DNA of 64,000 bases from Streptomyces litmocidini (lineage in GTDB: Bacteria > Actinomycetota > Actinomycetes > Streptomycetales > Streptomycetaceae): NCBI RefSeq assembly GCF_014649755.1, contig NZ_BMTQ01000013.1, forward strand, positions 124,001-188,000, in the 5' to 3' direction. Below are positions 16,405 to 24,290 of the stretch, one piece after another. A program made the translations under genes and the position numbers. The notes beneath the pieces were generated by a model. The model was not told where the DNA came from. It saw only the letters and a list, made by a program, of their open reading frames with translations, and made no database searches. How positions within the stretch are numbered: the first letter of the stretch is position 1; the number at the start of each line of letters is the position of its first letter.

Positions 16405-16710
16405 GTGCCCACACAGCCGCTGTCGCAGAAGGAGATCGAGGACCGCCTCAGGGAGCTCCCCGGCTGGTCCGTCGAGGCCGACCGGCTCACCCGGACCTAC
16501 CGGCTCGGCGACCACTTCGCGGCGACCGCGCTCGTCGTCCACGTGGCCCGGATCCAGCAGGAGCTGAACCACCACTCCGACCTCACCCTCGGCTACGACA
16601 CGGTCTCCCTCGCGGTGAACACCCACGACGCCGGCGGCGCCGTCACCGAGAAGGACTTCGAACTCGCCGAGCGCGTCGAACGGATCGCCCCCGGCCACGG
16701 CGCGCACTGA
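16405..16710 (+). CDS. 4a-hydroxytetrahydrobiopterin dehydratase (pterin carbinolamine dehydratase)
   Basis: A 101-residue protein from a GTG with GGAGGGA upstream. It has the conserved PCD core: LPGWSVEADRLTRTYR, the active-site motif QQELNHHSDLTLGYDTVSLA with the paired histidines, and a final THDAGGAVTEKDFELAERVE helix. The enzyme dehydrates the 4a-carbinolamine formed by pterin-dependent hydroxylases and helps recycle tetrahydropterin. No phenylalanine hydroxylase lies in the window. The next gene is a methyltransferase 21 bases downstream, so they are probably co-transcribed. Confidence 0.92.
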   Translation: MPTQPLSQKEIEDRLRELPGWSVEADRLTRTYRLGDHFAATALVVHVARIQQELNHHSDLTLGYDTVSLAVNTHDAGGAVTEKDFELAERVERIAPGHGAH

Positions 16711-16731
16711 CCCTCCCCTAGGCTCGCGGGC

Positions 16732-17478
16732 ATGGCGGAGACCGTGCTCGACTACGAGGCAGAAGCGGCGCACTACGACCGGACCCGCGGCGGGGTGCCC
16801 CGCGCCGAGGCGGCCGCCGGGGCCGTCCTGCGACTCGTCCCGCCCGGCGCCCGCACCCTGCTCGACCTCGCCTGCGGCACCGGTCTCGTCACCGAACGCC
16901 TCGCCCGGCCCGGACTGCGCGTCCACGGGGCCGACGCCGCCCAGGCCATGGTGCGGGTCGCCGCGGGCCGGGTGCCCGGCCGTGCCGTACGCGCCGACGC
17001 CCGGCGGCTCCCGCTGCCCGACGCCTCCCTGGACGCCGTCGCGGCCGTCTGGCTGCTGCACCTCGTCCCCTTCGCGGCGGACGTCGTCGCCGAGGCGGCC
17101 CGGGTGCTGCGGCCCGGCGGCGTCCTCGTCGTCACCGTCGACAAGGACTCCGCCCACGACGTCGGCAGCGACGTCGACGCCGTCCTCCGCCCGTACCGCG
17201 CGGCCGACGCGGCCTCCGACCGCGCCGACCTGATCACCGCGTACGCGGCCGCCCACGGCCTCGACCCGGCCCCCGGCACCCGCTTCACCGGCCACGGACA
17301 GGGCAGCACCCCGCGCGACACCGCCAGGAAGCTGCGCGCCGGGTACTTCGCCTCCTGGTTCACCGGAGACCCGGCGACCACCGAGACGCTCGCCGCCGAC
17401 CTGGCCGCCCTCCCGGACCAGGACCGCCGCCGCCCCGACCCCCGCTACCGGCTCGCGAGCTTCGTCAGGCGCGGCTGA
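16732..17478 (+). CDS. Class I SAM-dependent methyltransferase
   Basis: A 248-residue protein. Motif I is TLLDLACGTGLVTERLA near residue 43, followed by GADAAQAMVRVAAGRV (ribose contact), LPDASLDAVAAVWLLHLV (motif II region) and LRPGGVLVVTVDKD (motif III). No fused domain is present. The substrate is unknown. The gene follows the pterin dehydratase closely. Its stop codon is embedded in a perfect 10-base hairpin, so transcription probably ends right at the end of the gene. Confidence 0.9.
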   Translation: MAETVLDYEAEAAHYDRTRGGVPRAEAAAGAVLRLVPPGARTLLDLACGTGLVTERLARPGLRVHGADAAQAMVRVAAGRVPGRAVRADARRLPLPDASLDAVAAVWLLHLVPFAADVVAEAARVLRPGGVLVVTVDKDSAHDVGSDVDAVLRPYRAADAASDRADLITAYAAAHGLDPAPGTRFTGHGQGSTPRDTARKLRAGYFASWFTGDPATTETLAADLAALPDQDRRRPDPRYRLASFVRRG

Positions 17479-17484
17479 CGAAGC
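17459..17484. terminator. Hairpin terminator overlapping the methyltransferase stop
   Basis: GCTTCGTCAG (17459-17468) and CTGACGAAGC (17475-17484) form a perfect 10-base stem with a 6-base loop. The TGA of the methyltransferase is inside the right arm. It serves both this gene and the convergent gene ending at 17512. Confidence 0.7.
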
Positions 17485-17511
17485 CCGCCCGGTGGGTCGC
17501 CCCGCCGGCGC

Positions 17512-17991
17512 TCACGCCCGGCCTCCGGTCGGGCCGGAGGGCAGCGCGTCCTCCAGGTAGCCGGCGAGGTCCGGGACGTCCGGGGACAGCACGTGCCGCA
17601 CCCAGGCGTCCCGTTCGTGCCCGAGCGGCGGTAGCTCCCACACACAGCCGATCCACGACCGGTCGACGCGGACGAAGCGCGTCGGATCGGTGTCGGGACA
17701 GCCCAGGACGGGCTGCCCCGCGGCCCCGCCGCCGAAGTGGAGCACGTTGTCCCACACCCAGCTGTACGCGTTGAGGTACGCGCCGCTGTCGCCGCCCCGG
17801 TGCAGCACCACGAAGCCCGCCGCCGGGGTGCCGTCCGGCTCCGGCAGCAGCTCCGGGAGCAGCGCGTACGCCGCCTTCTCCACCTCCGGCTCGATGCCCG
17901 CCGGATCCGCGGTGACGTGGTAGCGCTTGAGGTGCCGCCCGGCGATCTCGACCGGCGGCAGCACGAGGAGGTTCTTCTCTGCGAAAGCCAT
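17512..17991 (-). CDS. Conserved hypothetical protein, divergent from a WYL regulator
   Basis: A 159-residue protein starting MAFAEKNLLVLPPVEIAGRH; an upstream in-frame start at 18021 would run into the operator. I recognise no named domain. The sequence has a YHVTADPAG strand, an aromatic central region (LNAYSWVWDNVLHFGGG) and a WIGCVWELPPLGHERDAWV motif that looks like a small alpha/beta enzyme or binding protein. There is no membrane segment. Its start is 33 bases from that of a divergent WYL-domain regulator, with a perfect inverted repeat between them, so it is the likely target of that regulator. Confidence 0.75.
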   Translation of the reverse strand: MAFAEKNLLVLPPVEIAGRHLKRYHVTADPAGIEPEVEKAAYALLPELLPEPDGTPAAGFVVLHRGGDSGAYLNAYSWVWDNVLHFGGGAAGQPVLGCPDTDPTRFVRVDRSWIGCVWELPPLGHERDAWVRHVLSPDVPDLAGYLEDALPSGPTGGRA

Positions 17992-18012
17992 GGCTGGACC
18001 GTAAGGACCTTC

Positions 18013-18033
18013 CACTGACACCGTGTGTCAGTG
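18013..18033. promoter_or_regulatory. Perfect 9-base inverted repeat: operator of the WYL regulator
   Basis: CACTGACAC (18013-18021) and GTGTCAGTG (18025-18033) are exact reverse complements with a CGT spacer. The right arm overlaps both candidate GTG start codons (18025 and 18031) of the WYL regulator, and the left arm is 22 bases from the divergent start. The position and symmetry argue for autorepression plus control of the divergent gene. Confidence 0.65.
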
Positions 18034-18981
18034 AAGTCCGGCCGACTCGTCTCGCTCCTCCTCCTGCTCCAGACCCGCGGTCCGATGACGGCCGCCCGCC
18101 TCGCCGGGGAACTGGAGGTCTCCGTCCGCACCGTCTACCGCGACGTGGAGGCGCTCCAGGCCGCCGGAGTGCCGCTGTACGGCGATGCCGGGCACCGCGG
18201 CGGCTACCGGCTGCTCGCCGGGTACCGGCACCGCCTCGCCGAGCTGTACGCCCGGGAGGCCGAGGCGCTCGTCCTCGCCGGCCTGCCCGTCGCCGCCGAC
18301 GAACTCGGGCTCGGCCCGCACTTCGCGGACGCCCAGCTGAAGCTGCGGGCGGCGCTGCCCGCGCCGCTGCGCGAGCACGTCGACCGGCTGCGGGCCCGCT
18401 TCCACATCGACGCCCCCGGCTGGTACGCGGAGCCCACCGAGGCCCCGTTCCTGCCCGAGGTCGCCGACGCGGTCCGCGCCGGTCGGGTCCTGGAGGTCCG
18501 CTACCGGCGCTGGAAGGAGCCCACGGACGTCGACCGGCGCCTGGAGCCGTACGGGCTCGTCCTCAAGGCCGGGCGCTGGTACCTGGTCGCCGGGCCCGGC
18601 CCGCGCACCTACCGCGTCGACCAGATCCTCGCCCTCACCGTCACCGCCGAGGAGGCGGAGATCCCGGCCGGCTTCGACCTCGCCGCCCACTGGCGGGCCG
18701 GTCAGGAGGACTTCCACGGCCGGCTCCACCGGGACGAGGCGGTCGTACGGATCTCCCCGCGCGGTGCCGCCCGTCTCACCGGCGCCGCCGCCCGGGCCCT
18801 CGCCGCCGGCGGCACCCCCGAGCCCGACGGCTGGACCCGGGCGACCCTCCCCGTCGAATCGCTCGAACACGCCCACGCCACCTTCCTCGGGCTCGGCGCG
18901 GAGGTGGAGGTCCTCGCCCCGGAGGACCTCCGCGACCGCATCGCCGCGACCGTGCGGACGCTGGCGGAGCGGTACGGCTGA
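18025..18981 (+). CDS. YafY-type transcriptional regulator (HTH_11 + WYL domain)
   Basis: A 318-residue protein. Residues ~1-60 form a winged helix (RLVSLLLLLQTRGPMTAARL, then ELEVSVRTVYRDVEALQAAG), followed by the GHRGGYRLL wing. Residues ~140-220 are the WYL domain (VLEVRYRRWKEPTDVDRRLE and RWYLVAG) and a C-terminal WCX extension. WYL domains sense nucleic-acid or small-molecule ligands. The start may be GTG 18025 or GTG 18031; both lie inside the inverted repeat, and no ribosome binding site precedes them, so the mRNA may be leaderless. It probably represses itself and the divergent 17991 gene. Confidence 0.9.
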   Translation: MSVKSGRLVSLLLLLQTRGPMTAARLAGELEVSVRTVYRDVEALQAAGVPLYGDAGHRGGYRLLAGYRHRLAELYAREAEALVLAGLPVAADELGLGPHFADAQLKLRAALPAPLREHVDRLRARFHIDAPGWYAEPTEAPFLPEVADAVRAGRVLEVRYRRWKEPTDVDRRLEPYGLVLKAGRWYLVAGPGPRTYRVDQILALTVTAEEAEIPAGFDLAAHWRAGQEDFHGRLHRDEAVVRISPRGAARLTGAAARALAAGGTPEPDGWTRATLPVESLEHAHATFLGLGAEVEVLAPEDLRDRIAATVRTLAERYG

Positions 18982-18991
18982 ACGGAGCCCG

Positions 18992-19846
18992 TCAGGCCCC
19001 CCGTACGCCCCAGACCCCCGCCGCGAAGTCGGCGAAGGAGCGCGGCTCGCGGCCCAGGATCCGCTTCACCCCGTCCGTCGCCGAGGCGTTGTGGCCGTCG
19101 AGGAGCGTCGCGAACAGCGCCGCGAGCCACTCCGCCTCGGGGACCGGCAGCCCGAACCCGGTGAGCAGCCCGGCGTACTCGCCCTCGGACACCGGCCGGT
19201 AGACCACCGGACGGCCCGAGGCGCGGGAGATCTCCGCCGCCACCTCCGCGAAGCCGACCGGCCGGGGGCCCGTCACCTCGTGCACCCGCCCCGCGTGCCC
19301 GTCCGTCGTCAGCGTCTCCACGACGACGTCCGCCAGGTCGTCCGCGTCGATGAACGGCTCGGCCGCGTCCCCGGCGGGAAAGACGACCGCGCCCTCGGCG
19401 ACTCCCTCCGCGAGCAGCCCCTCGGAGAAGTTCTGCGCGAAGAACGAGGCCCGTACGACGGTGAGTTCGGCCCCCGGGGCGGCCGCGCGCAGGGCCTCCT
19501 CCGCCAGGACCGCCGCCGGCTCCCCGCGCCCGGAGAGAAGGGTGAGGCGCCGTACGCCGTTCTCCACGGCCAGCCGGCCGAAGGCGTCCATCGCCCCGAC
19601 CGCGCCGGGGGCGGCCAGGTCCGGGTAGTAGGCCACGTACGCGGCGTCCGCGTCCCGCAGCGCCGGCGCCCAGGTCTCCGGGTCCTCCCAGTCGAAGACC
19701 GTCGCCCCGCGCCGGGACCCGGCGCGGACCGCCGCGCCGCGGGCGGTCAGGCGTTCGGCCACGCGCCGCCCGGTCTTGCCGGTGGCGCTCGTCACCAGGA
19801 CCGTCGTGGTCGGTGTGTTCGGGGTGTCGTCCGTGTGCGTCGTCAT
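18992..19846 (-). CDS. NmrA-like NAD(P)-binding Rossmann oxidoreductase or redox sensor
   Basis: A 284-residue atypical short-chain-dehydrogenase-fold protein. The NAD(P) motif VLVTSATGKTGRRVAERL is near residue 15, and the cofactor-discriminating basic region is RAGSRRGATVFDWED. The central part (LTLLSGRGEPAAVLAEEALR) and VVRASFFAQNFSEGLL match the NmrA/QOR2 family. The tyrosine of the classical YxxxK catalytic motif is not obvious, as in other NmrA-like proteins that act as redox sensors or isoflavone-reductase-like enzymes. It ends 11 bases from the WYL gene and is divergent from the AraC gene, a common regulator-target arrangement. Confidence 0.85.
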   Translation of the reverse strand: MTTHTDDTPNTPTTTVLVTSATGKTGRRVAERLTARGAAVRAGSRRGATVFDWEDPETWAPALRDADAAYVAYYPDLAAPGAVGAMDAFGRLAVENGVRRLTLLSGRGEPAAVLAEEALRAAAPGAELTVVRASFFAQNFSEGLLAEGVAEGAVVFPAGDAAEPFIDADDLADVVVETLTTDGHAGRVHEVTGPRPVGFAEVAAEISRASGRPVVYRPVSEGEYAGLLTGFGLPVPEAEWLAALFATLLDGHNASATDGVKRILGREPRSFADFAAGVWGVRGA

Positions 19847-19903
19847 GGCTCAAGACTCCCGCCCGGGGACCCGCCCGCCCATGCTCCGCAGTCTCGTCCG
19901 CCT

Positions 19904-19970
19904 GCGCCTCCGTCTCGCCCGCCCCGTCGACGCCCTGCGCCTCCGTCTCGCCCCGCCCCGTCGACGCCCT
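19904..19970. repeat. 33-base tandem duplication upstream of the AraC gene
   Basis: Positions 19904-19936 are repeated at 19937-19970 with one extra C. The unit starts GCGCCTCCGTCTCGCCC and ends CGTCGACGCCCT. It occupies the promoter region between the NmrA-like and AraC genes, immediately before the AraC start. It may duplicate a regulator half-site or simply be slippage. Confidence 0.8.
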
Positions 19971-19983
19971 ACCCTTGCGCCTC

Positions 19984-20916
19984 ATGGACGCACTCGCCGG
20001 ACTCCTCGACGGGCCACGCGCCAGGGGCGCCTTCCTGCTGCGCATGATCATGGAGCCGCCGTGGTCCGTGCGCATCGAGGACGAAGCCCCCGTCTGCCTC
20101 ATGTGCGTCACCGGGGGCGAGGCCTGGATCGTCCCCGACACCGGCGACGCCGTCCTGCTGCGCCCCGGGGACATCGCCATCGCCCGCGGCCCCGAGCCGT
20201 ACACCGTCGCCCACGACCCCGACGCCCCGCCCCGCGCCAGGATCGGCCCCGGCGGCGGCTGCACCACCCTCTCCGGGGAGCCGCTCGCCCAGTCGATGCG
20301 CCTCGGCGTCCGCACCTGGGGCAACGCCCCGGACGGCGGCACCACCGTCCTCGTCGGCACCTACCTGATGGACGGCGAGGTCGGCCGCAGGCTCCTCGAC
20401 GCCCTGCCCGGACTGGCGCACCTGCCCGCCGACGTGTGGAACTGCCCCCTCATGCCCTTCCTCGACGAGGAGATCTCCCGCGACGAACCCGGCCAGAGCG
20501 TCGTCCTCGACCGGATCCTCGACCTGCTGCTCATCGCCGCCGTCCGCTCCTGGTTCTCCCGGCCGGGAGCCGAGGCCCCCGCCTGGTACCGCGCGATGGC
20601 CGACCCGGTGGTCGGCCGGGCGCTCCGGCTGCTCCAGAACGAGCCCGCCCGCCCGTGGACCGTCGCCTCGCTCGCCGCGGAGTCGGGCGCGTCCCGGGCC
20701 GCGCTCGCCCGCCGGTTCACCGAACTCGTCGGGGAGCCCCCGATGGCGTACCTCACCGGCTGGCGGCTCGCGCTCGCCGCCGATCTGCTCCGCCGGACGG
20801 ACGCCACGGTCGAGTCCGTCGCCCGACAGGTCGGGTACAGCGGCGCGTTCGCCCTGAGCGCCGCCTTCAAGCGCGTGCGGGGCATCAGCCCGCAGGAGCA
20901 CCGGGGCCGCGGCTGA
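19984..20916 (+). CDS. AraC-family transcriptional regulator with N-terminal cupin domain
   Basis: A 310-residue protein. Residues ~1-180 resemble the cupin_6 sensor domain (MEPPWSVRIEDEAPVCLMCV, then LLRPGDIAIARGPEPYTVA). Residues ~205-305 are the AraC DNA-binding domain: RPWTVASLAAESGASRAALA as the first helix-turn-helix and SVARQVGYSGAFALSAAFKR as the second, ending SPQEHRGRG. The ATG follows a duplicated 33-base tract. It probably regulates the divergent NmrA-like gene; this is inferred from orientation only. Confidence 0.9.
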   Translation: MDALAGLLDGPRARGAFLLRMIMEPPWSVRIEDEAPVCLMCVTGGEAWIVPDTGDAVLLRPGDIAIARGPEPYTVAHDPDAPPRARIGPGGGCTTLSGEPLAQSMRLGVRTWGNAPDGGTTVLVGTYLMDGEVGRRLLDALPGLAHLPADVWNCPLMPFLDEEISRDEPGQSVVLDRILDLLLIAAVRSWFSRPGAEAPAWYRAMADPVVGRALRLLQNEPARPWTVASLAAESGASRAALARRFTELVGEPPMAYLTGWRLALAADLLRRTDATVESVARQVGYSGAFALSAAFKRVRGISPQEHRGRG

Positions 20917-20940
20917 CCGGCCCGGCGCCGACAGGAACCC

Positions 20941-20959
20941 CGTTGCCGGAACGGCAACG
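20941..20959. terminator. Compact hairpin between the AraC and methyltransferase genes
   Basis: CGTTGCCG (20941-20948) and CGGCAACG (20952-20959) pair perfectly around a 3-base loop, followed by TTTCTC. It is a plausible intrinsic terminator for the AraC gene. Being 40 bases before the next start, it could instead be an operator or a 5' untranslated hairpin. Confidence 0.5.
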
Positions 20960-20998
20960 TTTCTCGCACCCGCGGCCGTCCCGTCGCACCCTGGAGCC

Positions 20999-21907
20999 AT
21001 GAGCCAGCATCACGCGTCCCACCCCGGCCACGGCCACCGGCACGGTCACGACCACCACGACAGCACCCACCTCGACTGGAGCGAGATGGCGTCGCTCCTG
21101 GAGCGGCAGGCCGAGATCGCGAGCCCCGCGTACGCGGAAGCCGCCGCCTGGCTGGGCACCCTCGCGCCGGTGCAGGGCGTCCGCCGGATCCTCGACGTCG
21201 GCAGCGGCCCCGGTGTGGTGACCAGCCTGCTCGTCGAGGCCTTCCCGGCCGCCGAGGCCGTCGCCGTCGACGGCGCCCCCGAACTCCTCACCCGGGCCCG
21301 GGCCCGCGCCGAGGCACGCGGCCTCGGCGCCCGGGTCTCCACCCGCCACGCCGAACTCCCCGGAGGAATCGCCGCCCTGGGACAGGCCGACCTCATCTGG
21401 GCGGGCAACTCCCTGCACCACATGGGCGACCAGAGCGCCGCACTCGCCGAGTTCGCCGGCGTCCTGAACCCCGGCGGCCTCGTCGTCCTCGTCGAGGGCG
21501 GCCTGCCCCGGCGGCACCTGCCCCGGAACATCGGGATCGGCAGGCCCGGCCTCGAAGCCCGGCTCGACGCCGCCCACACCGAGTGGTTCGGCGAGATGCG
21601 CGCCGAGCTCCCCGGCTCCAAGGACGAGCCGGACGACTGGCGGGCGCTGCTCGCCGGCGCCGGCCTCACTCCGGCCGGCACCCGCACGTTCCTCGTCGAC
21701 GTCCCCGCGCCCGTCTCCCCGGCCGTCCGGGAGCTGGTCCTCGCCCACTACGAGCGCCTCCGGGACGGACTGGCCGTCCGGCTCGACGCCGACGACAAGG
21801 AGACGCTCGACCGGTTGCTCGACCCGGCCGACGCGCTGTCCCTGCACCACCGCACGGACCTGTTCCACCTCACCGCCCACACCGTGCACACCGCCCGCAA
21901 GGGCTGA
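20999..21907 (+). CDS. SAM-dependent methyltransferase with histidine-rich N-terminus
   Basis: A 302-residue protein. Ten of the first 24 residues are histidine, usually a sign of nickel, zinc or cobalt binding. The methyltransferase core follows: RILDVGSGPGVVTSLLVEAF near residue 63, AVDGAPELLTRARAR, LIWAGNSLHHMGDQ and LNPGGLVVLVEGGL. The C-terminal ~100 residues are a substrate domain. The His tail is natural, as it is encoded in the chromosome, and could let the enzyme sense or buffer metal, or methylate a metalloid. That is inference. It has its own hairpin upstream and another after the stop. Confidence 0.88.
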   Translation: MSQHHASHPGHGHRHGHDHHDSTHLDWSEMASLLERQAEIASPAYAEAAAWLGTLAPVQGVRRILDVGSGPGVVTSLLVEAFPAAEAVAVDGAPELLTRARARAEARGLGARVSTRHAELPGGIAALGQADLIWAGNSLHHMGDQSAALAEFAGVLNPGGLVVLVEGGLPRRHLPRNIGIGRPGLEARLDAAHTEWFGEMRAELPGSKDEPDDWRALLAGAGLTPAGTRTFLVDVPAPVSPAVRELVLAHYERLRDGLAVRLDADDKETLDRLLDPADALSLHHRTDLFHLTAHTVHTARKG

Positions 21908-21918
21908 TCCCCCACGGT

Positions 21919-21951
21919 CCGCACCGGCCGCGGCCCCGCCCGCCGGTGCGG
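21919..21951. terminator. Hairpin terminator after the His-rich methyltransferase
   Basis: CCGCACCGGC (21919-21928) and GCCGGTGCGG (21942-21951) form a perfect 10-base stem with a 13-base G+C-rich loop. It lies 12 bases after the stop and before the next gene. Confidence 0.6.
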
Positions 21952-21967
21952 CCGGCACGATGGGCCG

Positions 21968-23242
21968 GTGACCGATCTCGCTCTCCGTCCCCTGCTCGAC
22001 GACCCCGCCCGGGTCCTGCGCCACGACCGCGCCGAGCTCCGTGCCCGCCTCGCCGCCCTGCCGCAGGAGCAGGGCGGCGTCGGCCGCGAGGTGTTCACCC
22101 AGGCCGAGGCGGTCTTCGGGGGCACCCCGGTGACGTCCGCCGAGTTCGCCTCCTGGCTGCACTTCGCGGCGACCGTCCTCGGCCACCGGGAGTACGCCGA
22201 GCGGGTGGCGGCCGCCGAACCCGGGCTGCCGTGGCGGACGGTGTGGGCCTGGTGGCGGCCGGTCGGCGCCCACGAGGCCGCGCCGAACCTCAGCGGCGAC
22301 CGCTCCGTCGAGGCGTACGAGGCCGACGGCACCCCGCTCCTGAAGGTCCGGGCCCTGTGGTGCGAGGACGCCTGGTTCGACCTGGCCACCGGCGGCCCCC
22401 GGCCCGCGCCCGCCGAGGACACGGTCGAACCGTACGAGGAGACCGAACCGGACGGGCCCTGGCTGTTCGACGGCGACGACGAGTCCTGGGCGCTGCGCCA
22501 CCCCGACTCCTGGGAGGAGCCGATCCCGCTGGACGGCGGCCGCCACGTCTTCCACGACGCGCGCGGAGTGGTCGTCGTGGAACAGAACGACCCCGCCCTC
22601 GCCGACTGGCCGACGGGCGGGGCCGATTCCTCCCGCCCGACACCGGTGGACGGCGGGCCGTGGTTCCGGCCCGGCACGAGGAACGCCGACGGTCCGCTCA
22701 CCGCCGCCCGGCTCGACGGGGTCTTCGGACCCTCCTGGGTCGTCCGCGTCCCGCCGGCCGACCTCCCCGCCGTCCTCACGCACGCCCCGACCCGGACGCT
22801 GCTCGCCGAGGCCGGGCTGCCCCGCCACTGGGCGGCCGGCGTCACGTCCTTCGCCCTCACGGACGAGCTGCTGGCCCCCGGCCCCGAAGGCCTGCTGCGC
22901 GTCGGGGAGTTCGACCTCGGGTACTGCGACCCGGGGGAGGTCTTCGTCCACCCCGGGACCGGCGCCGTCGGCCTGCGCCAGCCGGACGGCAGTCACGGGC
23001 CCGGAGGCGACGCCGTCTTCCCGCTCGTCCGCGACCTGGACTCCTTCGTCCGCTTCCTGGAGGGCGTCCGCCGTCACATGGGCGTCTGCTGGGACCCGTA
23101 CCCCGGGGAGGACGGCGTGAAGGGCTTCCTCCGGGCGATGGCGGAGGTGGACGCCGGGGCGCTGGCCGCCGGCGCGCCCGGCGCCGAGGTGTGGGAGCAC
23201 CTCTTCGCCTCGATCACCGAACTCGGCGCGGACGGCTACTGA
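21968..23242 (+). CDS. Hypothetical protein, 424 residues
   Basis: A GTG start gives MTDLALRPLLDDPARVLRHD. I do not recognise a domain. The protein is acidic and Trp-rich (WRTVWAWWRPVG, CEDAWFDLATGG, GDDESWALRHPDSWEEP), with no signal peptide or membrane segment. The second half (RVGEFDLGYCDPGEVFVHPG then RDLDSFVRFLEGVRRHMG) is reminiscent of SUKH/SMI1-type immunity or YrhA-like proteins in which an acidic pocket binds a partner, but I cannot confirm this. Codon use is typical. It ends before a strong terminator. Confidence 0.75.
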   Translation: MTDLALRPLLDDPARVLRHDRAELRARLAALPQEQGGVGREVFTQAEAVFGGTPVTSAEFASWLHFAATVLGHREYAERVAAAEPGLPWRTVWAWWRPVGAHEAAPNLSGDRSVEAYEADGTPLLKVRALWCEDAWFDLATGGPRPAPAEDTVEPYEETEPDGPWLFDGDDESWALRHPDSWEEPIPLDGGRHVFHDARGVVVVEQNDPALADWPTGGADSSRPTPVDGGPWFRPGTRNADGPLTAARLDGVFGPSWVVRVPPADLPAVLTHAPTRTLLAEAGLPRHWAAGVTSFALTDELLAPGPEGLLRVGEFDLGYCDPGEVFVHPGTGAVGLRQPDGSHGPGGDAVFPLVRDLDSFVRFLEGVRRHMGVCWDPYPGEDGVKGFLRAMAEVDAGALAAGAPGAEVWEHLFASITELGADGY

Positions 23243-23253
23243 GGCGGCTCGCC

Positions 23254-23301
23254 GCCGGGGCGGCGCGGTGCACGGCTGCCGGGGCGGCGCCGTACACGGC
23301 T
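23254..23301. repeat. 24-base tandem duplication after the 21968 gene
   Basis: The unit GCCGGGGCGGCGCGGTGCAC + GGCT at 23254-23277 is repeated at 23278-23301 with two substitutions. It lies between the stop of the hypothetical gene and the terminator. Confidence 0.75.
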
Positions 23302-23309
23302 GCCGAGAA

Positions 23310-23339
23310 GACGGCGCGCCGCCGACGCGGCGCGCCGTC
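23310..23339. terminator. Strong bidirectional hairpin terminator
   Basis: GACGGCGCGCCG (23310-23321) and CGGCGCGCCGTC (23328-23339) form a perfect 12-base stem with a 6-base loop. It lies between the convergent hypothetical gene and the aldo/keto reductase. Confidence 0.8.
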
Positions 23340-23358
23340 CCCGGCCCCTCCGACTCCT

Positions 23359-24204
23359 TCAGGCGCCGGCGTTGAACTCCGCCGGGTTCGGGCCGAGCCG
23401 GCGGTTCTCGTCGAGGGCGGCGATCGCCGCCAGGTCCTCGGCGTCCAGCTCGAAGCCGAAGACGTCGATGTTCTCGCGGATGCGCGAGGGGGTGACCGAC
23501 TTCGGGATCACCACGTTCCCCAGCTGGAGGTGCCAGCGCAGCACCACCTGGGCCGGCGTCCGCCCGTGCTTGTGGCCGATCGCCACGAGCGCCGGGACCT
23601 CCAGGAGTCCCCTGCCCTGGCCGAGCGGCGACCACGCCTCGGTCGCGATGCCGTGCCGGGCGTGCAGCTCGCGCGACTCCCGCTGGGGGAGCTGCGGGTG
23701 CAGCTCGATCTGGTTGACGGCGGGCACGACCGAGGTCTCGCCGATCAGCCGCTCCAGGTGCTCCGGCAGGAAGTTCGAGACGCCGATCGCCTTCGCGCGC
23801 CCGTCCGCGAGGATCTTCTCGAACGCCCGGTACGTGTCGACGTACGCGTCCTTCGCCGGCACCGGCCAGTGGATCAGGTAGAGGTCGACGTAGTCGAGCC
23901 CCAGCTTGTCGAGGGAGGCGTCGAAGGCGCGCAGCGCCGAGTCGCGGCCCTGCGCGTCGTTCCACAGCTTGGTCGTGATGAACAGCTCCTCGCGGGCGAT
24001 CCCCGACTGGGCGACGGCACGGCCGGTGCCCCGTTCGTTGTCGTAGATCGCGGCGGTGTCGATGGAGCGGTAGCCGGCCTCCAGGGCCGTCGCCACCGCG
24101 GCCGTCGCCTCGTCGTCCGGCACCTGCCAGACGCCGAACCCCAGCTGGGGCATGCGCACGCCGTTGTTCAGGATGACCGAGGGAACGCTGCTGTCCGTGC
24201 TCAC
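23359..24204 (-). CDS. Aldo/keto reductase (2,5-diketo-D-gluconate reductase-like)
   Basis: A 281-residue TIM-barrel NADPH-dependent carbonyl reductase. The catalytic tetrad is visible: Asp and Tyr in YRSIDTAAIYDNERG, Lys in LFITTKLWND, His in DLYLIHWPVP. The cofactor loop at the end has IPKSVTPSRIRENIDVFGFE. The family reduces aldehydes and ketones; the subgroup with GVWQVPDDEA at the start includes DkgA-like enzymes. It is monocistronic, with a terminator at its 3' end. Confidence 0.93.
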   Translation of the reverse strand: MSTDSSVPSVILNNGVRMPQLGFGVWQVPDDEATAAVATALEAGYRSIDTAAIYDNERGTGRAVAQSGIAREELFITTKLWNDAQGRDSALRAFDASLDKLGLDYVDLYLIHWPVPAKDAYVDTYRAFEKILADGRAKAIGVSNFLPEHLERLIGETSVVPAVNQIELHPQLPQRESRELHARHGIATEAWSPLGQGRGLLEVPALVAIGHKHGRTPAQVVLRWHLQLGNVVIPKSVTPSRIRENIDVFGFELDAEDLAAIAALDENRRLGPNPAEFNAGA

Positions 24205-24290
24205 GTGGGATGGATCCTTACGTCGTCATGGTCCTACTGCCATGGTCAACGGGCGAGCGGCCGTACGCATTCCGGAGAGGGCCGGCGCGT

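Noticed and set aside
20885..23965. A 1026-codon minus-strand frame over two plus-strand genes
   Set aside because: Antisense to the methyltransferase and the 424-residue protein; no motif.
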